Positions 33,336 to 45,280 of a stretch of 64,000 nucleotides of DNA are shown here, piece by piece; positions within the stretch are counted from its first letter, which is position 1; each line of letters starts with the position of its first letter. The position numbers were made by a program, and so were the translations under genes. Location of the stretch: the NCBI RefSeq assembly GCF_003473485.1, contig NC_053043.1, positions 19,780,001 through 19,844,000 on the forward strand, given 5' to 3'. The notes under the pieces were generated by a model, which did not search any database, was not told where the DNA came from, and saw only the letters and a program-made list of their open reading frames with translations. The DNA comes from Medicago truncatula (taxonomy: Eukaryota; Streptophyta; Magnoliopsida; Fabales; Fabaceae).

Positions 33336-35335
33336 CACTACTAGAAAATGGAGATTCCACATCAGTGGGGCATATACCTGTTGGAAACATGAACATGGTG
33401 GCATTTTCGAAATTAATAGGAATTTCACAACATGTTTTCCCTTCGGTGGGAATAATAGCTGAGGGCAAAAAGCAATATGGTGGCATTTTCGTTATTTTAG
33501 TGAAACATATTTCACTTCTGTGATATACTGACCGAAGGAAAAAGCCATTCACACTAACAATTTTTCTTTTCCCTTATCTTTGAACACGCGTATTTCATTT
33601 TCCCCAATCATACAAACCCTAAAATTGAAATCCGGTCAGATCTTCTCACACAAAAGACCAATCCTTGAAATCCAGTCACGATCAGGATCGTCGATCACGA
33701 TCTCCAGCCTCACCGTCACGAACTTCGTTATCGTCGCAATCTCCGGTCACTACCGCTCCTTCTCTGTGTCTCAAGCCGCCGTTACGGTTATCGGGATTCT
33801 TCTTCATCACTGTCACCTCTACCAGGTATTAATTTCCTCCACATCAAATTTTATTTCCTTCTTGTTTTCCTCTTTCATTTGTCTTCTATTCCAGTCGAAA
33901 TTTTCACTTTAGATTTGATTTTCCTCATTGGTTCTCTTGTATGTGCTTCTGTGTATTTGATTTGCCTCATGGGTTCACTTTGATGCATTAAAAACTGGAT
34001 CCGTTTTGTTATATTATGTGTTGGGGTTTTGGATTCTGATTTGTGCACAAGAGGTGTTTGTGATAATGTTGAGCTGAAAGTGGTTTGTATGCATAGTGTA
34101 CAGTCATAGTAATATTATCCTAGTGTATAGTCTACTGAAATTTTGTTGTCCATTAGCTGAATAAAAAACAACAATGATCCTTTTTGGTTTAGTGCGCTAA
34201 TAGAATACTAGTATTAGATATTGGTAATGAATATTATAGATATTTCTTCAATTGTTCGAATTAATAAGCCTTTTTTACATGACATTTCAGCTCATCAGTT
34301 AAGCTATATTCAATTTACGGATCTTCAAGATTGTCCTATAAAATTAGGTTCTATACATAATTTCTTGTAATCATGTAAATTGAATAACTTGATCAAACAC
34401 ACAATTATTTCCAATCATGTAATTCCAATAGTTTGATCTTCAATAGAACGATTAGTATTTCAACAAGATAACATTATATTTCTTGTCTAGCTAGTAGAAC
34501 AAGTAGTTTGATGTTGAGATAATTGATGTTCAGTTTATTTTGTCCATTATGTGCATCCTGTTGGTTTTGTCATATTCTTATCTAGAGTGGTTTGAAGCTA
34601 TTGTTATATATTATTATATTGTTTAGCTTTTTGAACTAGAATTGAAACAATACTACTATAGCAAACCAAACACAACAACAGAGAACCTATGGACCGTGCA
34701 TGATGAAAATAGAGAATGCATATTGAACTAGAATTGAACCAAAAAGAACCTATATTCTTTAATTTAGTATGTGTTAATTTTCAGAACGTAGTCATGGATC
34801 GTAGGTGGATGAAAGCTTATCGGTTAAGTGCTGAGTATGATAATGGAGTGACTGAATTTCTACAGTTTGCTGAAAAGAATCTTCCTAACACTGAGGGACT
34901 TTTTCCTTGTCCTTGTGTTTCTTGTGGGAACCGGGACCCAAAACTTAGTAAGGAAGAAATTAGGGGCCATCTAGTTTCGGTAGGGATTTGTCAAAATTAT
35001 ACCCAATGGATATGGCATGGTGAAACTATGTTGCCAAGTGTATCCCAAAGAGAGGAAGGCAGTGTAGATATGGATGATAGACTTGAAGACATGATACGTA
35101 ATGTTGGAGAAGAATCTTTCAAGAAAGCACATGTACGTATGATAATTTACGTAAATATAAGGAACAACCTTTGTACCCAGGATGCACGAAGTTTTCCCGG
35201 TTGTCAGCTGTGTTAAGATTGTTTAATTTGAAGACAAAAAATGGATGGAGTGATAAAAGTTTCACTCAATTGGTTCAATTGTGTATGAACCTTGTTTGTT
35301 ATGGTTGTTCATTCTTGTTATCTGTTTGCTGGTGA
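33336..35335 (+). mobile_element. CACTA (En/Spm) transposon, 5' part only
   Basis: The element starts with the superfamily terminus CACTACTAGAAAA at 33336. Subterminal repeats of the GGTGGCATTTTCG type follow, then a leader exon (about 33580-33828, ending CCAG|GTATTA), a long intron and the transposase-associated exon at 34785. No inverted CTAGTAGTG end is found downstream, so the element is truncated after about 2 kb. Confidence 0.75.
34794..35335 (+). pseudogene. CACTA TNPD-type transposase, N-terminal transposase-associated domain, frameshifted
   Basis: The start MDRRWMKAYRLSAEYDNGV, then EFLQFAEKNLP and FPCPCVSCGN, is the transposase-associated domain (PF13963 type) found at the N-terminus of plant En/Spm TNPD proteins, with its CxCxxC cysteines. 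Near 35136 the reading frame shifts. The continuation YKEQPLYPGCTKFSRLSAVL and NLKTKNGWSDKSF lies in another frame and stops at 35333-35335. The catalytic core is absent, so the protein cannot be functional. Confidence 0.8.
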
Positions 35336-36675
35336 CCTAGACTCGTTGAAGGTTTTGTTTATTTTGATTCAGAAGTAGGTGCAATATAGAAATAATCTGT
35401 TAATTCACTTACATCTGATATTTTTGATAGGCTTCATTTTTTTTGGCCAAGAACAAATCACTATCTTTGGGAACTCTGGGAAGATTGATTACAGGAGTAC
35501 CTGCAAATTTTACAGGGGAAAAAACATAAAATATCATTATGAAGTACTGGTAACAGCATTAAACTAAACCTATAATTACAAAGTACTAGTGACAACATTA
35601 ACCTAACACCCATGGAGCCAGTGTGATTCAAAACACAATTTTCTAAACGGCTTACATTTATAGAATAAGAGATATATTACTCAAAACACGGTGGAACGAT
35701 CGAAACTGAAATCAAAATTCAGAAACAAGTACATTAAAATAACAGAAATTTCTGAACTTTTTGAATAGTTTATTGCTTCTTTCATTAAGTATGAAATATA
35801 AGTAAATACATGTAATAACTTTTTTATATAGTTTACCATAATAGAAATAACAATTGTTAATGCTTTTAGCCACGCAAATATTCCTGGAAAAGTGAAATTG
35901 GCAATACATGATATTCCCATTTTGGTACAAGTTTAGAAGAAGAAAAATTGAGCCTTTTTTATTTTAAAGGAATTGACATAGGTGTGTTCCTTTACATGGT
36001 ATGTAAATGGTAGCAAGTAGGAATATCCTGCAACTCGTTATCTTCAACATAAACTTCTTTCAATCACATTATTTCTCTCTTTTGAATTTGAAATAACATT
36101 CCCCAAAATGTAAGAGTAGCATGGAAGAATAAATTCTGAAACTTAAATTGTACATAAGTGATTTACTATATGGACATGTGTAAATAACTACTTGCATAGA
36201 ATAGCGCAAAATTGCAGGCAGCATATCTGTCGAATAACAGGAACTTGAGAAAAAAAATCCAATGCACATAAACAAGGGGAAAATATGTCATATGATAGAG
36301 ATGTTAACAATAGTTACTCATCACAAAAGTATAACTAAATCTTAAACAAATAATCCATCCAGATTTTACCCCAGACAAGGAACAAACCAAAAACCAAAGA
36401 ACAGTACCCCACAGCACTTCACAGACTTAAACAGAAGGCTGGAAATGCCACAGGAGAGTAACAAAAACATAGAAATTGTGCATGAAAAAGTAGCTCAAAC
36501 CACGAGTTATTAGAAAGAAAGTTCAATTGATAATACGTGCACAAAATTAGATTGATTACACATGGTAATTTACAAATGTATTATTCTAAAAGAAGTTCTG
36601 ATAATATAATCTTTATATTCCCTTCCATTTCCCATAAAATAGTTTCAAATAATGTGCTCCCACATTGCAGCTAAT
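35336..36675. other. Intergenic, 3' flank of the minus-strand gene
   Basis: There are short spurious frames only. The direct repeat CAAAGTACTAGTGACAACATTAACC near 35580 partly repeats sequence at 35540. No domain is seen. Confidence 0.4.
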
Positions 36676-38249
36676 TCACAGAAATGTGAAACCTTGGAGA
36701 AGTGAAACTGAAAATCGTTCTTCTATACACTACCATGTAAAATTTTAGAAGGTAAGATGAATAAAGCATACTTGGAAGTGGGGCTGGGCGTTTCATTGGC
36801 ACATCTTTCTGAACTTTTAATGACAACTCTTTGCCAGGCAGCTCTAAACCCTGTCCAGGTAAAGGTGTAACAATAATGTTAATATATACGATGCAATGTA
36901 AAGCAGACAAATATCTTGGATAATCTATAATATAAAACTGGCCTTGATGTTGTATGGGTGTGTGTTTGCTTTAAACTTAGATCATGTTTTGATGAACAAC
37001 TTAATAAGCACTTATAGGCTATAGCATAAGCATTTATCATGTAAGCGTATATGTAGAAACTATTTCTATAACAAAAAATAAATGCATAAGCATTTATCAT
37101 GTAAGCATATATGTAGAAGCTATTTCTATAACAAAAAATAAATTAAAGTCAAATAGTTTTTATATAAAGTATAAGCTATTGTAAGCCGACCCAATTTAGT
37201 GGGATAAGACTTTGTTGTTATTGTATAAGCTGTTGTAAGATGTTTTCATAAGCTATACTGGAGAGTTTATGAAAATAAGTTGAAATCAGCTTATTGATGT
37301 TATAAGTTGTTTCCATAAGTTCTCCCAAATAGTCTCACAGATGGTTATGTCACTAACATAAATAAGTCGATCCAAACAGACTCCTAAGAGAGAACGAGAA
37401 ATAATCACAGCATTCTGCTAAATACCAGGGGAGATACAAGTTGAAGGCACACTCGATTATAAATATGGTTTTGATGTTTATATGGATATGTTTACAATGG
37501 CATGCTAGATCATTATTCATCACTATCGATTGAACTTAAGAATCAGAACAAAAGCGAAAAATAAAGCTATACCTTCCCCTTTTGTCTTCTTTTCAATATT
37601 TTGAAATGGCATTTTTTTACATAATGCATCAAGTGATAACGAGTATGCCTGGAGCATAACTGTTCTTGGATATCAGGGTTCTGCTCTAACCACTCAGAAA
37701 TTTCCTTAGACTTAACTACCTCGTCCTTGTTTAATGTTTCTAACCAAGCATACACAGGAAGCCATTGATCAGTGCGTTGAAATCGTGCATGAGGAACATC
37801 AACATTATTTGCTTCCTTTTCCTGCATAAGAATGAAATGAATGATTATCTACGACGCACGGATACAGACAACAGTAAAACTTTAAAAAGTTAATTAATCG
37901 CATATTATAAAGTTAGTTATGATTAGTTGAAAGAAATATCTTCCATTAGAGGTGTCGGTGCTAGATAAACAAGTATGAATAATTAGAATTGAAAATAGAA
38001 TGAAATAGTGACCTGATTAGGGAGTCTCATGCAATTTTGAATGGAGATGAGTCTATGGCAAAGATCTGGGTGAGGCATGGATTGGATACCCTCAGGGAGA
38101 GAAGAGAGGTTAGAGTCGATCCAAGCTTCAACCTCCGCCATGGTCACTTCCTTGGGCTCCGGGAAGGAGCACAGCCATGCTTGAGCCATCGTCGCCCATT
38201 CTTGTTCTTGCTCTTGTGCTGCTGCATTTGCGTCGCCGGAGTTCGACAT
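36676..38249 (-). CDS. Conserved plant protein of unknown function, four exons
   Basis: Minus-strand exons 38013-38249, 37573-37821, 36772-36850 and 36676-36707 join in frame with GT-AG introns to about 198 residues. The N-terminus is Gln/Glu-rich with AWLCSFPEPKEVTMAEVEAW and SMPHPDLCHRLISIQNCMRL. The central part (FQRTDQWLPVYAWLETLNK, then EISEWLEQNPDIQEQLCSRH, RYHLMHYVKKCHFKILKR) is helical and basic, suggesting nucleic-acid or protein binding. There is no signal peptide or membrane segment. I believe it is conserved among plants but know no function. The last exon (10 residues) is the least certain. Intron 2 is full of hAT-like MITE sequence and a tiny SINE insertion. Confidence 0.8.
36975..37345. 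mobile_element. hAT-like MITE sequence within intron, with internal 60-bp duplication
   Basis: ATAAGCT/AGCTTAT motifs and the terminus GAGACTATTTGGGAGAACTTAT (minus strand) match the element at 16465. A unit containing AAGCATTTATCATGTAAGC is present twice in tandem (37026-37085 and 37086-37145). Confidence 0.6.
37186..37223 (+). mobile_element. 38-bp 5'-truncated SINE with 16-bp target-site duplication
   Basis: The segment CCGACCCAATTTAGTGGG followed by a TTG-rich tail is the 3' end of a TS-like plant SINE. It is bounded by TATAAGCTATTGTAAG (37170-37185) and TATAAGCTGTTGTAAG (37224-37239), 15 of 16 bases identical. It is nested in a MITE, itself in an intron. Confidence 0.7.
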
Positions 38250-38580
38250 GTTTGCTTCCTGTGTTGCGCACCGAGGGTGGAGGGTTTAGTTTGTGTTCCG
38301 AGTAAAAGCGGGCAATAAGTAAAAAGCAAAGGGTTTTGCTGCAATTGATTTAGGCTGAAATGCTATTTTATCCCTTAAATATTTAGGTGGTATCACTTTG
38401 GTCTTTGATTAAAAGAAGATTGCTTAACTATTTAAGTTTTTTTTAGTCTCGTTTTGGTCTCTTTTGTTAGGTTTTCGTTAGGGTTTAAAAAAAAACTAAC
38501 TCCTAGACACGTATCACCTTGTCATTGGCTCTGAGTTTTTTTTTTACAAAAAAAATATTTTTATAAAATATATATATATA

Positions 38581-38727
38581 TAGGGTTTGCTAGAACACAC
38601 CCACTAGTTTTTATGTGGGAGTGTTTTAGCAAGTTATAACTAAAAAATTAATAAATACACATTAAGGTATATGTTGCTATAACACACCTTCTAACAAAAA
38701 TAAGTGGGTGTGTTCTAGCAAATCCTT
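38581..38727. mobile_element. Small terminal-inverted-repeat MITE in a TA tract
   Basis: TAGGGTTTGCTAGAACACAC at the left and its inverted counterpart ending TTCTAGCAAATCCTTA at the right are both flanked by (TA)n. The element is about 147 bp. Confidence 0.75.
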
Positions 38728-38800
38728 ATATATATATATAGACACACACACACGGTGTGTGGTGTTTAAACCTCAGACATTCACAATGAATTCTTAAGTA

Positions 38801-39095
38801 CTTCCTCCGTCCCTAATTTTATAAGACCCTTTTACTAAAATCACGAGAATTAAGAAAGTGAATATTTGTATTAAAGTTATTTCTAATCACTATTGTTTTT
38901 ACAATTTTATCCTTAAGAGAGAGAGTTAGTTTATGTTTTCCATATGCTATTTATTGCTGATTGAAGAAAAATATGTATAATAAATAGGGACATGTATGTA
39001 AAGAAATAATTAATGTAGTTGGAAATAACAAGGGGTCTTATATAAAGGGATAAAAAAAATTCTCAAAAGAATCTTATAATTAGGGACAGATGAAG
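38801..39095. mobile_element. Stowaway-type MITE
   Basis: CTTCCTCCGTCCCTAATTTT at the left is matched by AATTAGGGACAGATGAAG at the right. TA lies on both sides (38799-38800 and 39096-39097). Confidence 0.8.
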
Positions 39096-39256
39096 TATTA
39101 AACTTGCTTAACAAAAAAAATTCATTGTTTTTTTTAAAATAGTTGGATGAATTAGATTTATTCATTTATCAAAGAGTTAATGAATTAAAATATAAAATAT
39201 GATAGATTTGACAGATGATGGATAAATAGACTCAATTGTCGCAACCATTTTTTGTT

Positions 39257-39430
39257 GATAAATGATATTTGTACAACTATTTTGTAACAATTTTTTGACA
39301 ACATTCTCTCTCTCATACTCACAAAATATTATTATTCTTTCTCTTCCTTTTTCTCTCTCCATTGTTTTTAACCAATAAGAAGAGAGAAAAACAAAGTTGT
39401 CCTTAAATGGATGTCAAAATATCATTGCTC
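39257..39430. mobile_element. Mutator-type MITE of the GAGAAATGATATTTG family, 9-bp duplication
   Basis: The ends are GATAAATGATATTTGTACAAC and, inverted, ATATCATTGCTC. The exact 9-bp repeat TTTTTTGTT is at 39248-39256 and 39431-39439. The interior has a CTCTCTCATACTCAC tract shared with the copies at 41161, 45110 and 52716. Confidence 0.85.
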
Positions 39431-39439
39431 TTTTTTGTT

Positions 39440-41160
39440 TTTTGAAAAGGTTGTCACCACTAGCTAGTCTCATCACATCATTAATGATAAGAAAAAATAT
39501 CTTGATGAAAAAATATCATAAACAGTGATGGAGACAAAAAAAATCCAATGGTTGTAATTGAGGGACCAAAAATTCAATTTTAGGAATAGAATAATTAAAA
39601 ATTATTTTTGGTCAAAATATGGAAATAAAAAATGCATTTTAAGTCTTTAAGTATTTCTCGCAGAGTTAATTAATTTAAATTTACCAAACATCTCTATTGT
39701 TTTAAAATTTTAAAATTAGGGGCTAAAGATTTTTTTTTAAGTGTGTACACCTATAACCTATTAAGCTCTTCAATTCTGAATTTTTAAGATTACTATGATA
39801 TAATATAAATATGTTTTAATATGCAAATGACCTCTAATAATACGAAGAGCTTTGATTTATTTATAATTTTGGAATAAAAAGGATTTTGATTTTTAGTCCT
39901 GATAAATATTTTATATTTTTATTTTTTTGCTAACATACAACTTTTTTATTTTGATCTTTAATGCTTTGTTTTTTTTTGGTCAAGTTTAATGTTTGTTTTA
40001 ATCCATGCAAAATTTATTAATGTTGAAATTGGTCTTTGGAATTGGTAGAGTATTTGATTTTTATCTCTTTAATTAAGGACTACAACAATAAATATTAACA
40101 AATTTCAATATCAACATCTTTTGTAGGAACTAAAACAAAAACATATTTAATAACTATCTCCAATCAATTGCAGGAGAGTTTTGTACAAGAAGTCAAGCAA
40201 ATAGACATATACTAATGGAAGACTCTTATATTCCAGAGATCCTATTATTTTCCATGATATTTTAATGATATTTTTTACGACTATAATAAGAGTAGTTTTG
40301 AAATGCAATTGATGTGAACCTTTGGGCATTAGTAACCATCGAAATCGTCATGAGTGAAAGAGATAGGCTCTTTGTGTTGTGTGGAGACAACAACAATGAC
40401 GTATCTAACCTGGAAACCTGCCTCATTGCGCACTGCACATGTGTGCTGTGTCATATTGGGCTTTTCAACAACAACATCGATAATTGTCCAAACAAAGCCC
40501 ATTTTTGAAAAGTATCATGAATCGTGATGTACCGTACCCACGTCACTGCAAGGTACTACTGCTGGTAGAACCGTGGTTAGTGGTCTGGTTGGTATTTTAT
40601 ACGGATCATGCATGCCACTCTCATCCACCACATGCATTACATATGATGCACCACACCAAATCCAAACTCACGCAATCCGCATGAGTAGGGCACCCACAAG
40701 TGAATTTCACTAGTACTATTTTTCCTCTGGGATGAAAAGGTCGCTACTTTAAGCTGATAAGATTTTTAGCCAACAAATATAGACTTCATTTGTCTCATTA
40801 TAAATATCTTTGTATTAGAGTTGTACCCCATTTATACGATTACGCGTTTTGATTTTGAATAATGCAAAACTAATTCTAATAAAAACCCATCAAATTTAAA
40901 GCATTCAAATATGCACTATATACTTTTTAAAATAAGTGTGCACTATATACCTTAATTCGTGGTTAAGTCGCCTCTAACTTTAACCAAAATAGCTAATTGA
41001 TTTACTCACTTTCCACTTAATAAGAGATACCAAACAAATAAGATGACACAAGACACAAGCACCATTGGACAATATGCTTTTAGATTTCCCACTTTATGTC
41101 ATTCCCTTGCAATCCTTTTCTATCGCTACAAAATTATACACTTAGTACAACGTTTATTTA
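39440..41160. other. Intergenic; less AT-rich island at 40300-40720
   Basis: The island has two short plus-strand frames (40314-40508 and 40484-40684) without recognisable domains. The rest is AT-rich. No gene can be supported. Confidence 0.4.
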
Positions 41161-41338
41161 GATATATGATATTTGAACAACTATTTTTTACAACTTTCTC
41201 TCTCTTTCATATTTATATTATCTGTTTACTTTCTTTCTCTGTTGCTTTGGTTTTTGTATCACTACCTCATTTCCTTTGTAAAATTTTGATTGTCACAAAA
41301 GTTATCAACATATATAAATGTTCAAATAATACAACTCG
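41161..41338. mobile_element. Diverged MITE of the GAGAAATGATATTTG family
   Basis: It starts GATATATGATATTTGAACAAC and has the same internal order (TTTCTCTCTCTTTCATA, then TTCTCTGTTGCTTTGG). The right terminus AATGTTCAAATAAT is degraded and no target duplication is visible. Confidence 0.55.
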
Positions 41339-41959
41339 TTTATTTAATTTCCTCTTTGTTTTCCATCTAATGCTCCTGTTTTCTTTCTTCACGATAACGC
41401 TACCGTATTTATTTCCGACTAAATACTGCTTGCGTCGTCATAAATACGACTATTCCCATGTTTTTTTTCTTTTTCCTAAAAAAAAAAACCAATTGTACAA
41501 CTTCCATATTTGTTACCAAAAGTTATAATTAATGACCATGTATATATTAATTGCAAAAAACCCAAAACTATGTTTAGAGAAATAATCTCAAATGATTGAT
41601 GTACACTCCAAAAAATAGGATGACTTCTCATATCATAAAAAAAATAAGAGACTGGTATCTTTCACTCTCAAAAGATAGAAAACTAAAATGTCAGTTTAAT
41701 CAAAATAAAAAAAAGTCCTAACTCAAATTGTAAAATGTCGAAATTGTTAAGCTGAATGTCATAATCAGTACCTCTACTTTTGTTTTAGTTTATAATGATT
41801 TTATCATCTCGTTATTGCTGTATAAACGAGTATAGTACCATTTTTGTTTTGACCAAAAGTAAATATTAATAATTTAAAAATAAAATATGACCGTACTTCT
41901 AGTATTTTAAAACATTTTTTATAGATTAAAACAGCAGTTAATTTGTGATGCATGAAGTC
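41339..41959. other. Intergenic, 3' flank of F-box gene
   Basis: The sequence is AT-rich and I see no feature in it. Confidence 0.4.
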
Positions 41960-43176
41960 CTAGCTAGCTAACCAACAAGTTTTTGAATTAACATTTCCTG
42001 ATATTTTACTTGCATCTAACAAGTAATAACAAAGTTTCAAGTAATTTTTCAGACTGGAAAACAAGACAAAAATTTGTACCAGCTGTACACATACAGAAAT
42101 CACACCACTTATGCCGCAAACCGAACACCGCCGGAACTCATGCGGCCGCGTCTCCGCCCGTCCACAACCGATATGCGCACACAGCCTCAACCCATCTTCC
42201 AGAATCCCTAAACCCGATTCAAACCACTCTCTCAAAAACCAGTTCACCGGATGCACCTCCGGCACCTTCACGTTGTACCTATTCTCTTTTATCAACGGCA
42301 CCGCCATGTTACTCAGGCGACTCAGTATCCCTTCACAAGAACCAGCGCGTGAAGGTGACGCTAACTCAAGAAAGCGATAGACTAGTAAAATCTCTCTCAC
42401 GTTAGCTTGAACCAACAACCGTCGTCCCTCCGTGACATTCTGTTTGACGCCGTAACCGTCTTGAAGACAATGGCCTAACTCACGAAGCGCGTCGATATGG
42501 CCGAGAAGTGACGCGCGTGCAGAAAGTGCTACTCCAGCACGTAGATCTTTGTCTTGTTTAGTGCCTCCGCTTCCGTTGAACTGAATTACCGCGAGTGAGT
42601 ATAGCGCCGGCGCGTGTAACTTCATCGCCGCCTTGGCTATTAGAGATACTCCACTTCTTCGATTTCGTAGACAGTAAAATCGGATCTATTCCAAGAAAAA
42701 ATAACAAACAAATGAATAAATAATGATTAGTTATTTTTTATTTTCATTTTCTAAACCCAGAAAAAAAAGTGACTGACCATTCCAAGAGTATAACAAGCAT
42801 CGACGTTACCGACGTTAACACAGCGTTTAAGAAAATGGTGAGAGTTCTCAGACCAGTTTTTGGGCTTAATGGCGAGTACTTTTGGGCCAGCTTTCGATAA
42901 AACCATAGGATGAAAACCCAAACGGTTCAGTCTCTTGCATCTGTGTTAAATAAAATAATGAATATGAAAAGGAATGAAATGGGTTTTGTTTTGTTAGGGA
43001 GAAGAAGAAGAAGAAGAAGAAAGAACTTACGTTAAAAGGGTGTTAAAGAAATGGGAAGGAGAAGAGGCAGTAGAGCTGAGCTTGGTGAGGATAAAGACGA
43101 CGATATCATCGGGAAAATCTTCAAAGAAGTCTTGATTGTGATTCTTCTTGTGTGGGTGTTTCATTGGTCTTCTCAT
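41960..43176 (-). CDS. F-box protein with Sel1-like repeats and incomplete MYND finger
   Basis: Minus-strand exons 43031-43176, 42778-42940 and 41960-42685 join in frame (GT-AG introns) to 344 residues. The F-box lies near residues 15-60: DFFEDFPDDIVVFILTKLSS, then FNTLLTCKRLNRL. Sel1/TPR-like repeats follow (CYTLGM, HAPALYSLAVIQFNGSGG, ALRELGHCLQDGYGV). The MYND-type finger begins at CAHIGCGRAETRPHEFRRC. This is the architecture of At1g67340-type plant F-box proteins, which act as substrate receptors of SCF ubiquitin ligases; the target is unknown. After Cys290 and Cys293 the expected second half of the MYND finger is missing and an unrelated hydrophobic tail continues to the stop. The start could instead be the second Met four codons later. 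The leader has a (CT)n tract. Confidence 0.85.
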
Positions 43177-43194
43177 GATGGTGTTGTTCGCATT

Positions 43195-43195
43195 T

Positions 43196-43228
<33 letters not shown>

Positions 43229-43230
43229 TT
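43195..43230 (-). repeat. (CT)n tract in the F-box gene leader
   Basis: GA repeats on the + strand are a CT-rich stretch just upstream of the minus-strand ATG, a common feature of plant 5' untranslated leaders. A TATATATATA sequence lies about 100 bp further upstream (43335-43344). Confidence 0.6.
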
Positions 43231-43543
43231 CTTTGTATCTTTGATGTGTTCTTGTTATGGGATAGGATAGATAGATAGAGATGCTCTCTCTGCAAATAAT
43301 ATGAGTAATATGGTTAGAGAGGAGAGGAGTCTGTATATATATATGTGACAAATGAATGAAACTGTCAAAAGATGAAACGGAGGCGAAAGGTGAGGTGAGA
43401 AGTGTTGTTGCTTCTTTATATTTGTATTTCAAGACCGGCAAAACCTTATGATAATGGACCCACGTTTCCCAACCGTCGGTTTTTTCATTTTTTTTATTCT
43501 ACTATTCCGCAACGTCATTTCATAGACAAATTCCATGGTATTT

Positions 43544-44346
43544 GAATGTATCGTACACCAAGTCGTAAAATTATTAATAAATGAATTATTTTTTTGAAAA
43601 AAAATAATTATTTTCTATCATTGACGACTAATTAAATTTTATATACCAAAAACTTCAACGAAATAAAATTTAATTTTTAAGAATTTTTATTACTCATAAC
43701 AATGAATATTGATTTTTTTATGACAAAATGTAAATTTTGTAATATGATCCTTATAAACAATGAAATGATGATTTTTCTTATGAAATGATATTTTTTAAAA
43801 TATAAATATTGACAAATACCTTTTTATTTCATTAAAGTGATCTTTAATTTATATATTTTGTGAAACAAAAGTATCGGTACACTCAAAATTGTGAGTGTAC
43901 CATAGAAGTTCCCCATTTCATATTCCCAAAATCAAATGAACATTTCATCCACTTCAAATAAAGTGTTTTTTTATTCTACTTTCTTTTTAACGAAAAATAA
44001 AGTTTTTTTTAAGGAAAATTATGGTGTACCGGTTTTTAAATTAACTATTATTTTGAAGAAATAAAGAGATATTTATTAATATTTATAGTTTAGAAAATGT
44101 CATTTCATAACATCATTTTATTGTTTATAAAAATCATACTATTTTTTTTTTTCATTTTATTGTAAAAAATAATCCAAATTCTCTATTATGAGTACTATAA
44201 ATTCAGAAAAATTAAATTTTATTTCATCGACATTTTTGCTAAATAAGATTTAATTATTATAAATAAAGGTGATAGAAAACAATTTTTCTCTTCAAAAAAT
44301 AACATATTTAACTATTAATTTATTGATCTGGTGTACCAATACACTC
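43544..44346. mobile_element. Foldback element, about 800 bp, arms over 300 bp
   Basis: GAATGTATCGTACACC at the left is inverted at the right end (GGTGTACCAATACACTC). Going inward the two halves stay inverted copies: TATTTTCTATC against GATAGAAAAC, ATTAAATTTTAT against ATAAAATTTAAT, TTGTTTATAA in both orientations. Arms are about 300 bp with a short centre near 43860-44050. No coding capacity is present. Confidence 0.8.
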
Positions 44347-45109
44347 AAACAAACCAATAGAATTTGCCTTTTCTTAATAGTAAACACTAAAACTATCCGC
44401 CCGCGTGAGCAATTGAGCATAATTTAATGAAAAACACTGAAACATTTTCTTTTCAATTGTTACACTATTTTCAAAGTATTATTTTTTCTTTAATGAAAAA
44501 TAAACCAATAGTTGATTAGGATAATTTGATAAAATTGTTATGACATTTGACTACTTTATTCAATTTCTTAGTATATGTGCAATTGGTTAAACAACATTTA
44601 TTTTTGAAACGAATGGAGTATGTTTTAGGAGTAGAGTTTAATTAATTAGTCAGTATATAATTATAAACATTGACAGAGAATAATAATCAATTTTTTAGTG
44701 GTATTGATATAAACTAACCAGTAACCACAGCATATACTTGGCATAGAACCACAGAATATACTAATCCGATTGTTAGTACCTTGAAAAGATTAACAAAAGA
44801 GTTTAATGGTTTGAATCACGATAAGAAGATAGAAGAAACAAACAATTCGTTAACACAGGCTAAGAGAGAAGAGATCGATAACTCAAAGTGTTTTTCGGTG
44901 CGATTGAATTATATGAACTCTATAATTTATAGAGAAAATTTGCAACTGATCTGGGATATGCTTAAGGGCAGGGATAACTCGAATCAGATAATGTAATAAA
45001 CTGTTCATTAAACTTGGGAAGCAAGCTGGAATGCGCGGATAAGACCGTAAAGATTTAGATAATTGAATCTGATAGACACAAAAACGTGCTTTTTAATAAG
45101 AGAAATGAT
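44347..45109. other. Intergenic AT-rich sequence
   Basis: A 71-codon plus-strand frame at 44781-44996 has no recognisable domain, and I do not call it a gene. Confidence 0.4.
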
Positions 45110-45280
45110 ATTTGTACAACCATTTTTGTATAACTTTTGTACAACTTTCTCTTTCATACTCACATTATCATCTTATTCTCTCTCTTCTTTTTTCTCTCTC
45201 CAGTATTTTTGACTAATAAGAAAAAAGAAAAAAAATTGTCATAAAGGTTGTACCAAATGGTTGTTCAAATATCATTGCTC
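45110..45280. mobile_element. Mutator-type MITE, best copy of the GAGAAATGATATTTG family
   Basis: The 171-bp element has ends GAGAAATGATATTTGTACAAC and the inverted TTGTTCAAATATCATTGCTC. The exact 9-bp repeat TTTTAATAA flanks it at 45101-45109 and 45281-45289. Confidence 0.88.

Noticed and set aside
41043-41528. 161-codon plus-strand frame
   Set aside because: It is Phe/Ser/Leu-rich low complexity, overlaps a MITE copy and has no recognisable motif.
42010-42405. Plus-strand frames of 89-131 codons
   Set aside because: They lie antisense to the F-box gene exon 3 and arise from its GC-rich codons.
44781-44996. 71-codon plus-strand frame, Lys/Asn-rich
   Set aside because: No domain, no splice partner and AT-driven composition.
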